The translations under genes were made by a program, and so were the position numbers. Of a stretch of 64,000 nt of DNA, positions 44,866 through 54,185 are shown one piece after another. The first letter of the stretch is position 1. Each line of letters begins with the position of its first letter. The notes beneath the pieces were generated by a model. The model was not told the DNA's origin and searched no databases. It saw only the letters and a program-made list of their open reading frames with translations. Location: positions 1 to 64,000 of the forward strand of contig NZ_FCOG02000037.1 of the NCBI RefSeq assembly GCF_001544975.2. The letters are read 5' to 3'. The stretch comes from Caballeronia arationis (lineage in GTDB: Bacteria; Pseudomonadota; Gammaproteobacteria; Burkholderiales; Burkholderiaceae).

Positions 44866-46395
44866 TCAGCCGTTGAGGAATCCCAGCACGGCCTGCCGGA
44901 CCTTGAGATCCCAGGTTTGTTCCTGCTTGTGATTGCCGGAGAATTCCAGCAGTGACTTGACCATGTTGTCTTCCGACGCGAAGCTGAATCCGGCATCGCT
45001 CAGATAAGTCGATCCCCAGACCTTCAGGTCATCGACGTACTTGCATCCGGCCTGGAATTCAGCCTCGCCGATCACTGCGTCGTCGTCTTTGAACATCGCG
45101 AGAAAGTGCATTTTGTCGCCGCAGATTCCCGAGTTCAAAGCAAGGACCGACAGCACCGGAAGCGGGATCGCATAGCGCTTGAACCAGTTGTTGAATGCGA
45201 TCGGCTGAGTATGCAGCGCGTCGCGATGCATGCGCGCTTCCCAATGCACTTTTGCCTGCTGGAAGAAGCGCTGCATGCGCTTGATTTCCACGATCTTCCA
45301 GATCGATTTGGCGAGCGTTTCCAGAATGGAGACCACGGCTCCCACGATCGTCGATGCGCCCTGGCTCGCGATCTGCAGGCCGAGGTCCGCGCCTCCCTTG
45401 ACCATGTCGTACACGCCCGCGCCGATGCTCATTTTCATCGCGCGCCTGATCGCCTCGATGATGGTGGACGGATGCCCCGCGAGCAACTGGACCTCGCGGC
45501 CCGCGACCCATTCCCGGTACTTGGTGATGCTGCTGTCGACGGTATTCGCGATGCCCTTGGCGATGTCGAGGCTTGCGCCGATGAGCGGGGCGACGGCGAC
45601 CAGCAGCTTCTTGCACAGGAAATCGACCAGCTTGCGGATCAGTCCAGGCATGACGTCGAGTGCAAAGGCGCCCGGATCGTCGCGGATGTCCACCACCTTT
45701 TCGCGAATCATGTTCCACAATTTCATTGCAGCTTCATCGAGCTTCGCGCGGATGGAGTCGTACAGGGCACGCGCGGCGCTCCCGGTCGGCGGTGGGCTGC
45801 TGCCGGTGGTGAGCTGGTTCGCGTTCACGAGCTTGTTGCCCTTATGCTTCCTGATCCTATTCTGCACTTGCTCGAGCGCCAGCGAGGCGGACTTCTGTAC
45901 GACGCTGTTTTCCAGCACGTCGGAGGCGCGCGACGCGGCATCGTTGGAGTCCGCGATGCCCAGGCCACCGATCGTGACCTCGAAGGCGCCCTCCAGCATG
46001 ACCTGGAACACATCGTCCTCGATCGTCACGTTGCCGAACAAGTAGAGCACGCCCAGTCGCGAATTAACGAGTGCCGGCGTCATGAAGTCCTGCGCGCCCA
46101 TCGCGGCATCGGTGTCGCCCTTGCCGCCCAACTGCTGGTCGAGCAACGAAAAGAGCTTCGATTCATTGCGTGCATCCGATTCCCACGCACCGCTCGGACC
46201 GACGCTTTCCTTCCAGTTCCTGAACGCATTCTTCAACTGGTGAAACTGGTACGTCGACCGATCACGGTGATACGTCAGTATCTGTTGATCGAGCGCCTTG
46301 AGCGCGGCACTGCGCGGTTGCAGCAACGACGATGTTCCTCGGAGCCATTCGTCGTAGTCGACGATGGCGGGCAGGCGGGCTTGGTTGTAGGGCAT
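44866..46395 (-). CDS. Uncharacterised T6SS-linked protein, candidate effector
   Basis: A 509-residue protein with no signal peptide and no domain I can name. It begins MPYNQARLPAIVDYDEWLRG, a style I associate with proteins encoded beside T6SS genes. The N-terminal 160 residues look globular. Residues about 250-400 contain long amphipathic or hydrophobic helices (LIRKLVDFLCKKLLVAVAPL, GASTIVGAVVSILETLAKSI) reminiscent of pore-forming toxins. The C-terminal 100 residues are again globular. AAGGAGACC precedes the start. It sits at the T6SS end, behind a GGAAGAA-N16-GTT element shared with the ECF regulon. No clear immunity gene is adjacent; a membrane-active effector is one reading, an accessory structural protein another. 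Confidence 0.6.
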   Translation of the reverse strand: MPYNQARLPAIVDYDEWLRGTSSLLQPRSAALKALDQQILTYHRDRSTYQFHQLKNAFRNWKESVGPSGAWESDARNESKLFSLLDQQLGGKGDTDAAMGAQDFMTPALVNSRLGVLYLFGNVTIEDDVFQVMLEGAFEVTIGGLGIADSNDAASRASDVLENSVVQKSASLALEQVQNRIRKHKGNKLVNANQLTTGSSPPPTGSAARALYDSIRAKLDEAAMKLWNMIREKVVDIRDDPGAFALDVMPGLIRKLVDFLCKKLLVAVAPLIGASLDIAKGIANTVDSSITKYREWVAGREVQLLAGHPSTIIEAIRRAMKMSIGAGVYDMVKGGADLGLQIASQGASTIVGAVVSILETLAKSIWKIVEIKRMQRFFQQAKVHWEARMHRDALHTQPIAFNNWFKRYAIPLPVLSVLALNSGICGDKMHFLAMFKDDDAVIGEAEFQAGCKYVDDLKVWGSTYLSDAGFSFASEDNMVKSLLEFSGNHKQEQTWDLKVRQAVLGFLNG

Positions 46396-46451
46396 CGGAG
46401 GTCTCCTTGCGCCTTGTGGGTGTTGAGTGGAGTCAGATGTTTTCGCGTGTC

Positions 46452-46586
46452 CTAGCACCACGTGATCTCGCGCAACTCGACGTAATGGCATTCAATCAGG
46501 CGGCCGCTTCGACTGCGTACATCGACGCGATAAAAACAGCCGAGGTTGAAAAAGCTCTGCTGCATGACGTGGATTTCCCGGTGCAT
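46452..46586 (-). CDS. Small hypothetical protein upstream of the candidate effector
   Basis: A 44-residue frame (MHREIHVMQQSFFNLGCFYR start, ending CHYVELREITWC) with GAGGAG seven bases before its ATG and a candidate ECF promoter 83 bases upstream. It ends 56 bases before the effector start, so the two could form one transcript. There is no signal peptide, and it has three Cys residues. It may be a leader gene, a chaperone or adaptor fragment, or an immunity factor. No homologue is recognised. Confidence 0.45.
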   Translation of the reverse strand: MHREIHVMQQSFFNLGCFYRVDVRSRSGRLIECHYVELREITWC

Positions 46587-47230
46587 GAAAGTCTCCTCGC
46601 AGGCTCGCGCGCTGTGTGCACCGAGTCTTTTGTCGCGCGGCAGAGTGCCACGCCGTCCATGCCTACTGAACAGCGGACAACGGCGGTTTCTTCCGTGTGA
46701 GCCTGGAATTTTATTTTTGCGGAAACGAGGAATAACGCGTGCAGTTGCGTGTTGCAGGATGGGTGCAGAGCAGGTCGTGAGCGCATTCATCGACGGTCGC
46801 CGCCCCCTTAACGACTATCCGCACTCGTGACATTGTGGCTCTTGCGGCTGGCTTGATTGCACGGCGCGCTGCCCCTTGAGTCGGTTAGTTATCTAGATCA
46901 AATTCAGATGCAAGGCGAACGCTTCCCAATCTGACGCGGCTCGAATTCGCCTGACCTCGCGCAACACGGAGTCTCTGTGTCAATTCAAATTCGTTAAGTA
47001 CGTTATTCCTTTGCGAGTGCCGCGTCCCTTTAATGGGAGGCAAAGGCGGACAGGCCGGCTCTCCAGTGGGGCAACGTTCGGTATTCTTATTTAAGCAATA
47101 CCGGGGACATGCAGTACATCCCGGAGCAGCCCGCCAGGCGGAAGTTTTTCGGACGGTCGGGCCCAGGCGCATGGACAAGTTGCGTTACCTCGCCGATCAT
47201 AGTCCTGGACGGTACACCAGAGATCCGGCG
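46587..47230. other. Intergenic region between the T6SS locus and the cyclase gene
   Basis: About 640 bases. The left part holds the candidate ECF promoter reading left (46668-46694). On the plus strand, GGAATAA at 46729 with GTT 15 nt later resembles the same motif but has no plus-strand gene within 450 bases. The rest shows no recognisable gene. Confidence 0.45.
46668..46694 (-). promoter_or_regulatory. Candidate ECF promoter of the candidate effector unit
   Basis: On the minus strand: GGAAGAA (46694-46688), 16-nt spacer ending GTCCGCT, then GTTC. It has the same spacing and a CCGCTGTT block, as at the yceI site. It lies 83 bases before the small gene and 274 before the candidate effector. 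Confidence 0.5.
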
Positions 47231-50200
47231 ATGACCGACGATCTGACGAAATGGTTGGAGGAAATTGGCCTCGGCGGTCACGCCGCTAGCTTCTCCTTGC
47301 AGGGGATCGACTGGGATGTGCTCGGTGATCTTTCCGAGGGCGACTTGAAAGAACTCGGCCTGACGCTCGGTGACCGAAAACGGTTCATCAAGGCAGTTGC
47401 GACACTACCCGGCGCTCATGCTCGATCATCCGAACGCGCGGCGGATCGACCGGTGCCAGCCGCGTCGCCTGCTGCCGCCGTCGAGGCCGAGAGGCGGCAG
47501 CTCACAGTGATGTTCATCGACCTGATCGATTCGACGGCGCTCGCTGAGCGATTCGATCCCGAGGATATGCGACGCCTGCTAGGGGCCTACCATCAAGCGT
47601 GCGCAAGCGCCATCGAGGCTCATGAAGGTCACATCGCGCTCTACATCGGTGACGGGCTGCTTGTTTATTTCGGCTATCCGAACGCACACGAAGACGATGC
47701 TTTGCGCGCGGTGCTCTCCGCTCTCGCCGTTGTTTCGGCGCTTCGCGAGGCCAACGATCGCATCGAACTCGAGCATGGCGTGCGGCTGCAAGTGCGTATC
47801 GGGATCGAGACCGGATTAGTCGTTGCAGGGGCGATAGGTGCCGGGTCCACCCTGGACCGCCAGGCGGTCGTCGGCGAGGCGCCGATCATTGCCGCAAGAC
47901 TGCAGTCGCTCGCCTCACCCGACGCGATCGTGGTGGGCCCGGCGACCCAGCGCCTGATTCAAGGATCATTCCTGCTGGAAAACCTCGGCTGGCAAGAACT
48001 GAAGGGCGTCGCCGGTCCGGTTCTGGTGCAACGCGTGCTGTCGCAAACAGACGCGGTCGACCGCTTCGAGATCAGGGCGGGTTATGGCATGACACCGCTC
48101 GTTGGCCGGAGCGCGGAACTCGATATGATCCGACAGCGTTGGAAGCAAAGCGTCGACGGAGAGATGCGCTGCGTGCTCCTGACCGGTGAGCCGGGAATCG
48201 GAAAATCGCGCTTGCTGCGGGCGTTCGGCGACAGCATCAGGGAAGACGCTCACGCGGTGATTTCGCTTCATTGTTCACCGTATCATCGCAACAGTCCCTT
48301 TTGGCCGGTGTTGCGCTGGCTGCGGGACGCCTTTGGCCTCTCTCCGACGCACCGGGCCCTGCGGATCTCGAAAGTCTGGAGGCAGGGATAGCCCGACTCG
48401 GCGTCGATATCGAAGAAGCGCTGCTCGTACTCACGACTTTGCTGGTCATTCCGGTGGCGTCGCGCCATCCGGCGATCGACGCTTCCTCCCCATCCTTCAA
48501 GCGCCGGACGCTGGACGTGCTCGTCGCCATCATCGAAAGCTCGACGCGCGCCCAGCCAGCACTCATCGTCGTGGAGGATGCGCACTGGATCGATCCGTCT
48601 TCCCTCGAACTCGTGCGCCTCGTGCTCGAGCGGCTGGTGGCCGCGCCGCTGCTATTGCTGCTGACTGCGCGGCCCGAGTTCGAGCCGGGATGGAATTATC
48701 CGCATCTGGTTCAGGTCAATCTTGATCGGCTCTCGCGCAGGGATTGCGTGGCGATGGTCGAACGGCTGACCGATGGAAAGCGGCTTCCGCCTTTGATACT
48801 CGATCAGATCGCCTCCAAAACGGATGGCGTGCCGCTTTTTGTCGAGGAACTCACGAAGGCAGTCCTGCAGGGCGATTTGTTGCGGGATGCCGGCGACAAC
48901 TACGAATTGAAGGGAACGTCGCAGACGATTGCGATTCCGGACACGCTACAGGGCTCGCTGCTCTCCCGGCTCGACCGGCTGGAGCCAGCCGTCAAGGAAA
49001 CCGCACAGATCGCAGCTACGGTCGGTCGGGAATTCGGCACAAAGCTGCTGGGCCTCATCTCGTCCCAACCCGACGACGAACTGCGGGAAACGCTCGACCG
49101 ACTCGTCGCGACAGAAATCATTGTTCCCGCTTCGGGTACGGCGACGCACGAAGACGCATATCTGTTCCGTCACGCTTTGATCCATGAGATCGCGTACCAA
49201 TCGCTTTTGCTTGCGAGCCGCCGCCATTACCACGCTCTCATCGCGGCGGCGCTGGAGGAGCACTATCCGGAGATCGTCGAGCGGCAGCCCGAACTGATCG
49301 CTCATAACTTCGCTGCAGCCGACCTTCCGGATCGCGCGCTCGGCTATTGGCAACGTGCCGCGGAACGGGCGCTTGCGGGTGCTGCTTACGAAGAGGCCAT
49401 CGCTCATACGCGGCGCGGACTCGAACTGGCAAAGCGTTGTGCCTATACTGAACAGGATCGGGCCGCCCACGTCTTGCCTCTGCTCCTGACGAGAGGCGGT
49501 GCGGAGCACAGGCTGGGCCGCCGCGAGGCAATAGCGACTTTCCGGCAGGCCGCTCGCATGGCGCGGGAACAGAAACTCCCGTCGTATCTCGTGCAGGCGG
49601 CGCTGGAGTTCGACACCGCCGAGACGTTTCTCGAAGGCTCCGGCAAGGCGTCTCTTGCCTTGCTGAAAGAGGCGCTCGTCGTGGTCGGCACTGAGGAGTC
49701 CGTCGAGCGTTGCCGCCTGTTGAGCCGTCTGGTCCGGACCGTTCACATGACCGGCGGGCCGGGACAAAGCGACGCATTCGCGTTGGAGGCTGTCGCTCTC
49801 GCCAGACGCCTGAACGATCTGCCCAGCCTGTTCGACGCGCTGGCGTGCGAAGTGATGCATGTCGGAGGCCGTCCGTTGCCAGCGGCCAGGTTCGCCGAGC
49901 GGGCAGCGGTGTTGCAGGAGATGAGCCAGATTGCCGAAGAAATCGGCGATGCGCATACCATCGGTCACGCATGCGCGCGCGGCCTTGCCGGCTACCTCGA
50001 GATCGGCGAGGCGGATCGTTTCGAGGCTGCCCTGGAGCGGTATCGGCAAATTGCCGCCACCGGGCAGCATTTCGTTGACAAGTGGTGCCTGACGGGAGCG
50101 CAGGCGATGCGATCCATCCTCGTTGGCGACTTCGCAACGGCGCAGCAGAAGGCGCGAGAGTCGATGCAGATGGCGCAGAGCGTCGACGCCGACCTCGCCG

Positions 50201-50850
50201 CAGGCGTCTACGGCATGCAGATGTTCACGATACGGCGCGAACAAGGCCGGCTCGCGGAGGTCGCGCCGCTCTTCAAGCAATTCGTCGACGAGCAACCGGA
50301 GGACTCGACGTGGCGGCCCGGGCTCATGTTGATCTGTTGCGATCTGAGTTTTGAAGATCAGGCGCGCGACAATCTCGATCGGCTTGCGAAATCGGAATCG
50401 GGCATCCCCGTGGACAGCAAACGGCTCATCACGCTAACGTACCTGGCGGAAGTTGCTGCGCGGCTCCGCGACGTCGAGCACGCCGAACAGGTCTACGCCC
50501 TTCTGCTGCCGTTCCGGGACCAGGTCGTCACCGTTCCTGTTTTTACGCTGTGCTGTGGATCAGCGGCGAGATATCTCGGCATGCTTGCCCATGCAATGGG
50601 CGATTGGTCCGTCGCCGAAGAGCATTTTGAATACGCGCTGCGCATGGACGAGCGCTTGCGAGCGTGGCCATGGCTCGCGCATGGGCGGCACGAATTCGCG
50701 CTCATGCTTGCAGAGCGCAATCGAATCGAAGATAGAGCGCGTGCGCAAGACCTGCTCGCCGCCGCGGCCGACGCAGCCAGGGAACTGAAGATGTTCGCGC
50801 TCGTCGAGCGCATTGGTGGCGCTTACGCAGGCACACGGCTCAGAAACTAG
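47231..50850 (+). pseudogene. SAM-adenylate cyclase-AAA ATPase-TPR regulator, frameshifted
   Basis: One large gene is split in two frames: 47231-48391 and 48271-50850. The first part has an SAM domain (TKWLEEIGLGGHAASFSLQG), a class III nucleotide cyclase domain with both metal Asp regions (VMFIDLIDSTALAERFDPED and YIGDGLLVYFGYP), and an ATPase Walker A (LLTGEPGIGKSRLLRAF). At about 48345 the frame breaks. The second frame continues seamlessly (LSDAPGPADLESLEAGIARL) with Walker B-like LIVVEDAHWIDPSSLELVRL and a long TPR-like helical C-terminus. A single-base loss restores a protein of about 1200 residues. Either the gene is inactive or the base is a sequencing error. An ATG at 47171 is an alternative start. 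Confidence 0.85.
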
Positions 50851-50909
50851 CACTTGGCTATCGCACCGTTCCAAGTACGACGATGCAACCCCTACTCAAG
50901 GAGAACGTC

Positions 50910-51167
50910 ATGCCACGCTTTATGATTGAACGAAACTTTGCAGAACAACTCGAGGTCACAGGCGAAAGTGCACAGGCCGTGAAGCGGATCAATGACGAGG
51001 AGGGCGTCGAGTGGCTTTTCTCGTACCTCAGCGCTGACAAGAAAAAGACTTATTGCCTGTATGAGGCGCCCAACGCCGAGGCCATCCGCGCCGCAGCGCG
51101 TCGCGCAAACCTGCCGGCCGACGTGATCATCGAGGTAAGCGACTTGCGGCCCGAAATGTTCGCTTAG
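50910..51167 (+). CDS. DUF4242 small protein
   Basis: An 85-residue cytosolic protein of the DUF4242 family (SCO4226-like, some members bind nickel), with a ferredoxin-like fold. Pattern: MPRFMIERNFAEQLEVTGES, then VEWLFSYLSADKKKTYCLYE and APNAEAIRAAARRANLPADV. AAGGAG precedes the ATG at 50910. It follows the cyclase gene after 59 bases and may be cotranscribed; such proteins often neighbour cyclase-TPR regulators. Function unknown. Confidence 0.82.
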   Translation: MPRFMIERNFAEQLEVTGESAQAVKRINDEEGVEWLFSYLSADKKKTYCLYEAPNAEAIRAAARRANLPADVIIEVSDLRPEMFA

Positions 51168-51258
51168 AGGAGGGGAGTGCCCATGTGGCCAACCCAGCCC
51201 ACGTGTTCGACGACGACCACAGTAGACTGTGGACCAAATCGGCATCGGCGTTCGACGC

Positions 51259-52503
51259 CTAGGCCATCAGAAGCGCCTCATACTCCTCCCTGAACTGATT
51301 GACGGAACTCTCCACCACCGTCACCGCGCCGTCTATCAGACCGCATCGTCCGCCTCCAGGAAGGATGCGGCACAGGTTCTCCAACGCTTCGAGATCGGCC
51401 CGCACGCCGCGGCCAGTGTCGATCCGATTGAGGAGTCGCATCATTTGGAACGTTCCGCCTTTGCAGGGCGGGCACTGGCCGCACGATCCCTGAGCAAAAA
51501 AGCTCACGTACTCTGCGACCTTGCGGACGATACTGGTGCCTTCCGACACGACAATCATCGCACCGGTCCCGAGACGCGAACTGCGTTGCCGCACCGAGTC
51601 GAAATCGAGTGCAACGTCTAGATCGCGCTTCGTCAGCAAGGTGTTGGAAGGACCACCCGTGAAGACCGCCTTGAATTCCTTGCCCTGCAACATTCCAGCG
51701 CCATACTGAAAGACGAGCGTCGCGAGGCTCGTGCCCATTGGCAGCTCGTATAACCCGGGTCGCAGGACGTCGCCCGATAGCGAATAGAGCTTGGTTCCAG
51801 CCGCATTCCCTATGCCGAGGTCTCGATACCACTGCGCCCCATGGCGCAGAATCGCCGGTACGTGTGCCAGTGTCTCGGTGTTGTTCACGACGGTCGGTGC
51901 GCCATGCACCCCCTGCTCAGCCGGGAAAGGAGGTTTGCGCCGTGGAAACGGAAACCCGCCTTCCACGCTTGCGATCACGGCCGTTTCCTCACCCCCGATG
52001 TACAGGCCCGAACTGGCGACGACGCGAAGCGCCACTGGCTGGCCGACTACTTGCTCTATCGCCGCGAACAACGAGTGCTTCCGCCACTGCTCAACGGCCT
52101 GACGAGTCGCCGCGAGGGGTAGCGGCTGATGGGGGTTGACATACAGGACGACGTGATTGGCACGGGTCGCCACTGCGGCGATGAGCGCGCCCTCGATCAC
52201 CTGATGCGGCGTGTGCTCCAGGAGAAAGCGGTCCTTGAAGGTACCTGGCTCGTCCTCGTTGCCATTGCAGATTATGTACTTGTCGCCGTCAGGGGCGGCG
52301 GCGACCGGTGTCCATTTGCGATGCGTCGCAAATCCGGCGCCTCCCATCCCGCGCAAGTCCGCCTGGGCGATCTCGGCAATGATTGCGCCCGGGTCTTGCA
52401 GCGCCTTGGCGAGTCCGTCCCCGCCACCGCGTGCAAGCCAGGCATCGAGGTCTGCGCCGACGCGGATATCGTCCCTCAGAAGCACCTGATTGAGCTGTTC
52501 CAT
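51259..52503 (-). CDS. NuoF-like NADH dehydrogenase subunit
   Basis: A 414-residue flavoprotein of the NuoF/HoxF family that takes electrons from NAD(P)H through FMN to a [4Fe-4S] cluster. Visible: the FMN-binding DLRGMGGAGFATHRKW, the NADH-site IGGEETAVIASVEGGFPFPR with KPPFPAEQGVHGAPTVVNN, and cluster ligands SCGQCPPCKGG plus a fourth Cys in GGRCGLIDGA. No NuoE-like partner is encoded nearby, so the partner is probably the FrdB-like protein of the same operon. It starts 20 bases after the FrdA-like gene. Confidence 0.87.
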   Translation of the reverse strand: MEQLNQVLLRDDIRVGADLDAWLARGGGDGLAKALQDPGAIIAEIAQADLRGMGGAGFATHRKWTPVAAAPDGDKYIICNGNEDEPGTFKDRFLLEHTPHQVIEGALIAAVATRANHVVLYVNPHQPLPLAATRQAVEQWRKHSLFAAIEQVVGQPVALRVVASSGLYIGGEETAVIASVEGGFPFPRRKPPFPAEQGVHGAPTVVNNTETLAHVPAILRHGAQWYRDLGIGNAAGTKLYSLSGDVLRPGLYELPMGTSLATLVFQYGAGMLQGKEFKAVFTGGPSNTLLTKRDLDVALDFDSVRQRSSRLGTGAMIVVSEGTSIVRKVAEYVSFFAQGSCGQCPPCKGGTFQMMRLLNRIDTGRGVRADLEALENLCRILPGGGRCGLIDGAVTVVESSVNQFREEYEALLMA

Positions 52504-52523
52504 CGTCACGCTCCGTCGATCGC

Positions 52524-54170
52524 TTACCGGATACCGCCCGCCACGCCGAGCGTGCTCGAGCGCAAGCCGGCGTCGACTCGCAGATCGAAATGAGCGTACT
52601 CGGGGAAAAGTTGCGGTGCCTTCACGTGCAAGGGCAGCCCAGCCAGCGTCAGTTCCCGCTGCCATGCATGAACGTGGCCGATTCCGGCGCGGCTTGCCAT
52701 CACGTGGCTCCGTGATTCCGCCGCTTTGGCACCGGCACGGCGCCCCATGCTGAGAATGTCGAGCAGCGCGTTGCCCATCAGCCGGTTGCGTCCGTGAATG
52801 CCCCCGGTGACCTCGCCGATGCAAAACAGGCCGGCGACGCAGGTGGCGCCATCCTTGTCGATCGCCACGCCGCCGTTCTGGTAGTGCAGGGTCGGATAGA
52901 CGAGGAAAGGATCCTGCGCCGCATCGTGACCGCACTTGCGTGCGAGATGGCGCAGCGTCACGAGGCGTTTCTCCAGGATGCCAGGGTTCTCCATTTCGAG
53001 CGTCGGCGTGTCGAGGAATACGCCGATCTGACCTTCGCGTTCGATTCCGCGCCCCTGAGCACATTCGCGCAGGATCGCCGATGCCACTATGTCCCGAGGC
53101 TTCAGCTCGTCCACGAAGCGCTGACCCTCGCCGTTGAGCAGCCTGGCGCCAGCGGAGCGCGCCGCCTCCGAGATCAGTCCGCCGGCCAGATGGGTCGGGT
53201 AGGCGATGCCGGTAGGGTGGTACTGGAAAGAGTCGAGCTCGCGCAGGCGCGCCCCGATCCGATAGGCCAGCACAAGGCCGTCGGCGGTGGCGCCGTAGTG
53301 GTTGGAGGTCGGAAAGGAGTTGAGGTGCAGTCGCCCGGCGCCGCCGGTGGCGAGGATCACTGCATGAGCGCGCACCAGCGAAAAGGTGCGCCATTCCAGG
53401 TTGTAGACCACTGCTCCGGCGCAGCGCCCGCGCTCGTCGGACAGCAGTTCGACCACGGGAGAGCGGTTCCACACTTCGATGCCTGGATCGAGATCGACCG
53501 CCTCGCGCAGCACGCGCATCATCTCAAGTCCGGTGTAGTCCCGATAGGAGAGAATGCGCGCAGCCGATGCGCCTCCGGGCTTCTTGCGCAGAAGATTGCC
53601 ACCGATGGGCTGGTTCTCCTCCAGATCGAACATCATGCCGAGCTGGATCAGCCAGCGAATCACGTCGGGGCCGTCCATCACCATCTGCGCAACGAGCTCG
53701 GGCACGCCGCAGAAATGGCCGGCGCGCAACGTGTCCTCGAAGTGCAGTTGGGGGCTGTCTTCCTCTCCGACGGCTGCCTGGATTCCGCCTTCGGCCATTA
53801 CGGTGTTGCTGTCACCCAGGCGCAGCTTGGTGGCAAGGATCACTCGCGCGCCTTGCTTTGCCGCGGTGAGCGCCGCGGCGCAGCCTCCGCCGCCGCCACC
53901 GATGATCAGCACATCGGTGGTCATGAGTTGCGCACCGGCGATGTCGACATCGTCGATCAGGGCATTGGCCTGGAGAGCGCGCGCAAGATCCGGCTGACAG
54001 AGCTCTCCGCGGCTCACCCCGACACTCAGTGCAACGTGTGCGTTGGGACCGTGGTCGGGGTGATAGCCCTTGAGGAGTTCATCGACGGAGCTGTCATCGG
54101 TGCGTAGCGTGGGCATTCCGCCGGGATGGTAGCGCTTGTGCGCTTCTTCATAAGGAATGCCGGCAGCCAT
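52524..54170 (-). CDS. Fumarate reductase/succinate dehydrogenase-like flavoprotein
   Basis: A 548-residue FrdA/SdhA/NadB-family flavoprotein. After an unusual N-terminal extension of about 80 residues comes the FAD site LIIGGGGGGCAAALTAAKQG. The segment SNTVMAEGGIQAAVG has Asn where SdhA/FrdA carry the His that binds FAD covalently, so FAD is probably noncovalent, as in aspartate oxidase. Active-site features include FQYHPTGI and YPTLHYQNGGVAID; C-terminal GRNRLMGNALLDILSMGRRA closes the FAD domain. The usual membrane anchors are absent. With its FrdB-like and NuoF-like neighbours it may form a soluble NADH-dependent reductase; the substrate is unknown. Confidence 0.85.
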   Translation of the reverse strand: MAAGIPYEEAHKRYHPGGMPTLRTDDSSVDELLKGYHPDHGPNAHVALSVGVSRGELCQPDLARALQANALIDDVDIAGAQLMTTDVLIIGGGGGGCAAALTAAKQGARVILATKLRLGDSNTVMAEGGIQAAVGEEDSPQLHFEDTLRAGHFCGVPELVAQMVMDGPDVIRWLIQLGMMFDLEENQPIGGNLLRKKPGGASAARILSYRDYTGLEMMRVLREAVDLDPGIEVWNRSPVVELLSDERGRCAGAVVYNLEWRTFSLVRAHAVILATGGAGRLHLNSFPTSNHYGATADGLVLAYRIGARLRELDSFQYHPTGIAYPTHLAGGLISEAARSAGARLLNGEGQRFVDELKPRDIVASAILRECAQGRGIEREGQIGVFLDTPTLEMENPGILEKRLVTLRHLARKCGHDAAQDPFLVYPTLHYQNGGVAIDKDGATCVAGLFCIGEVTGGIHGRNRLMGNALLDILSMGRRAGAKAAESRSHVMASRAGIGHVHAWQRELTLAGLPLHVKAPQLFPEYAHFDLRVDAGLRSSTLGVAGGIR

Positions 54171-54185
54171 GATCTTGCGCTCCGT

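Noticed and set aside
46729..46753. Plus-strand GGAATAA-N15-GTT, a sixth ECF-like motif
   Set aside because: It points toward 47.2 kb with no gene for about 480 bases and lacks the CCGCT block. Kept only as a note.
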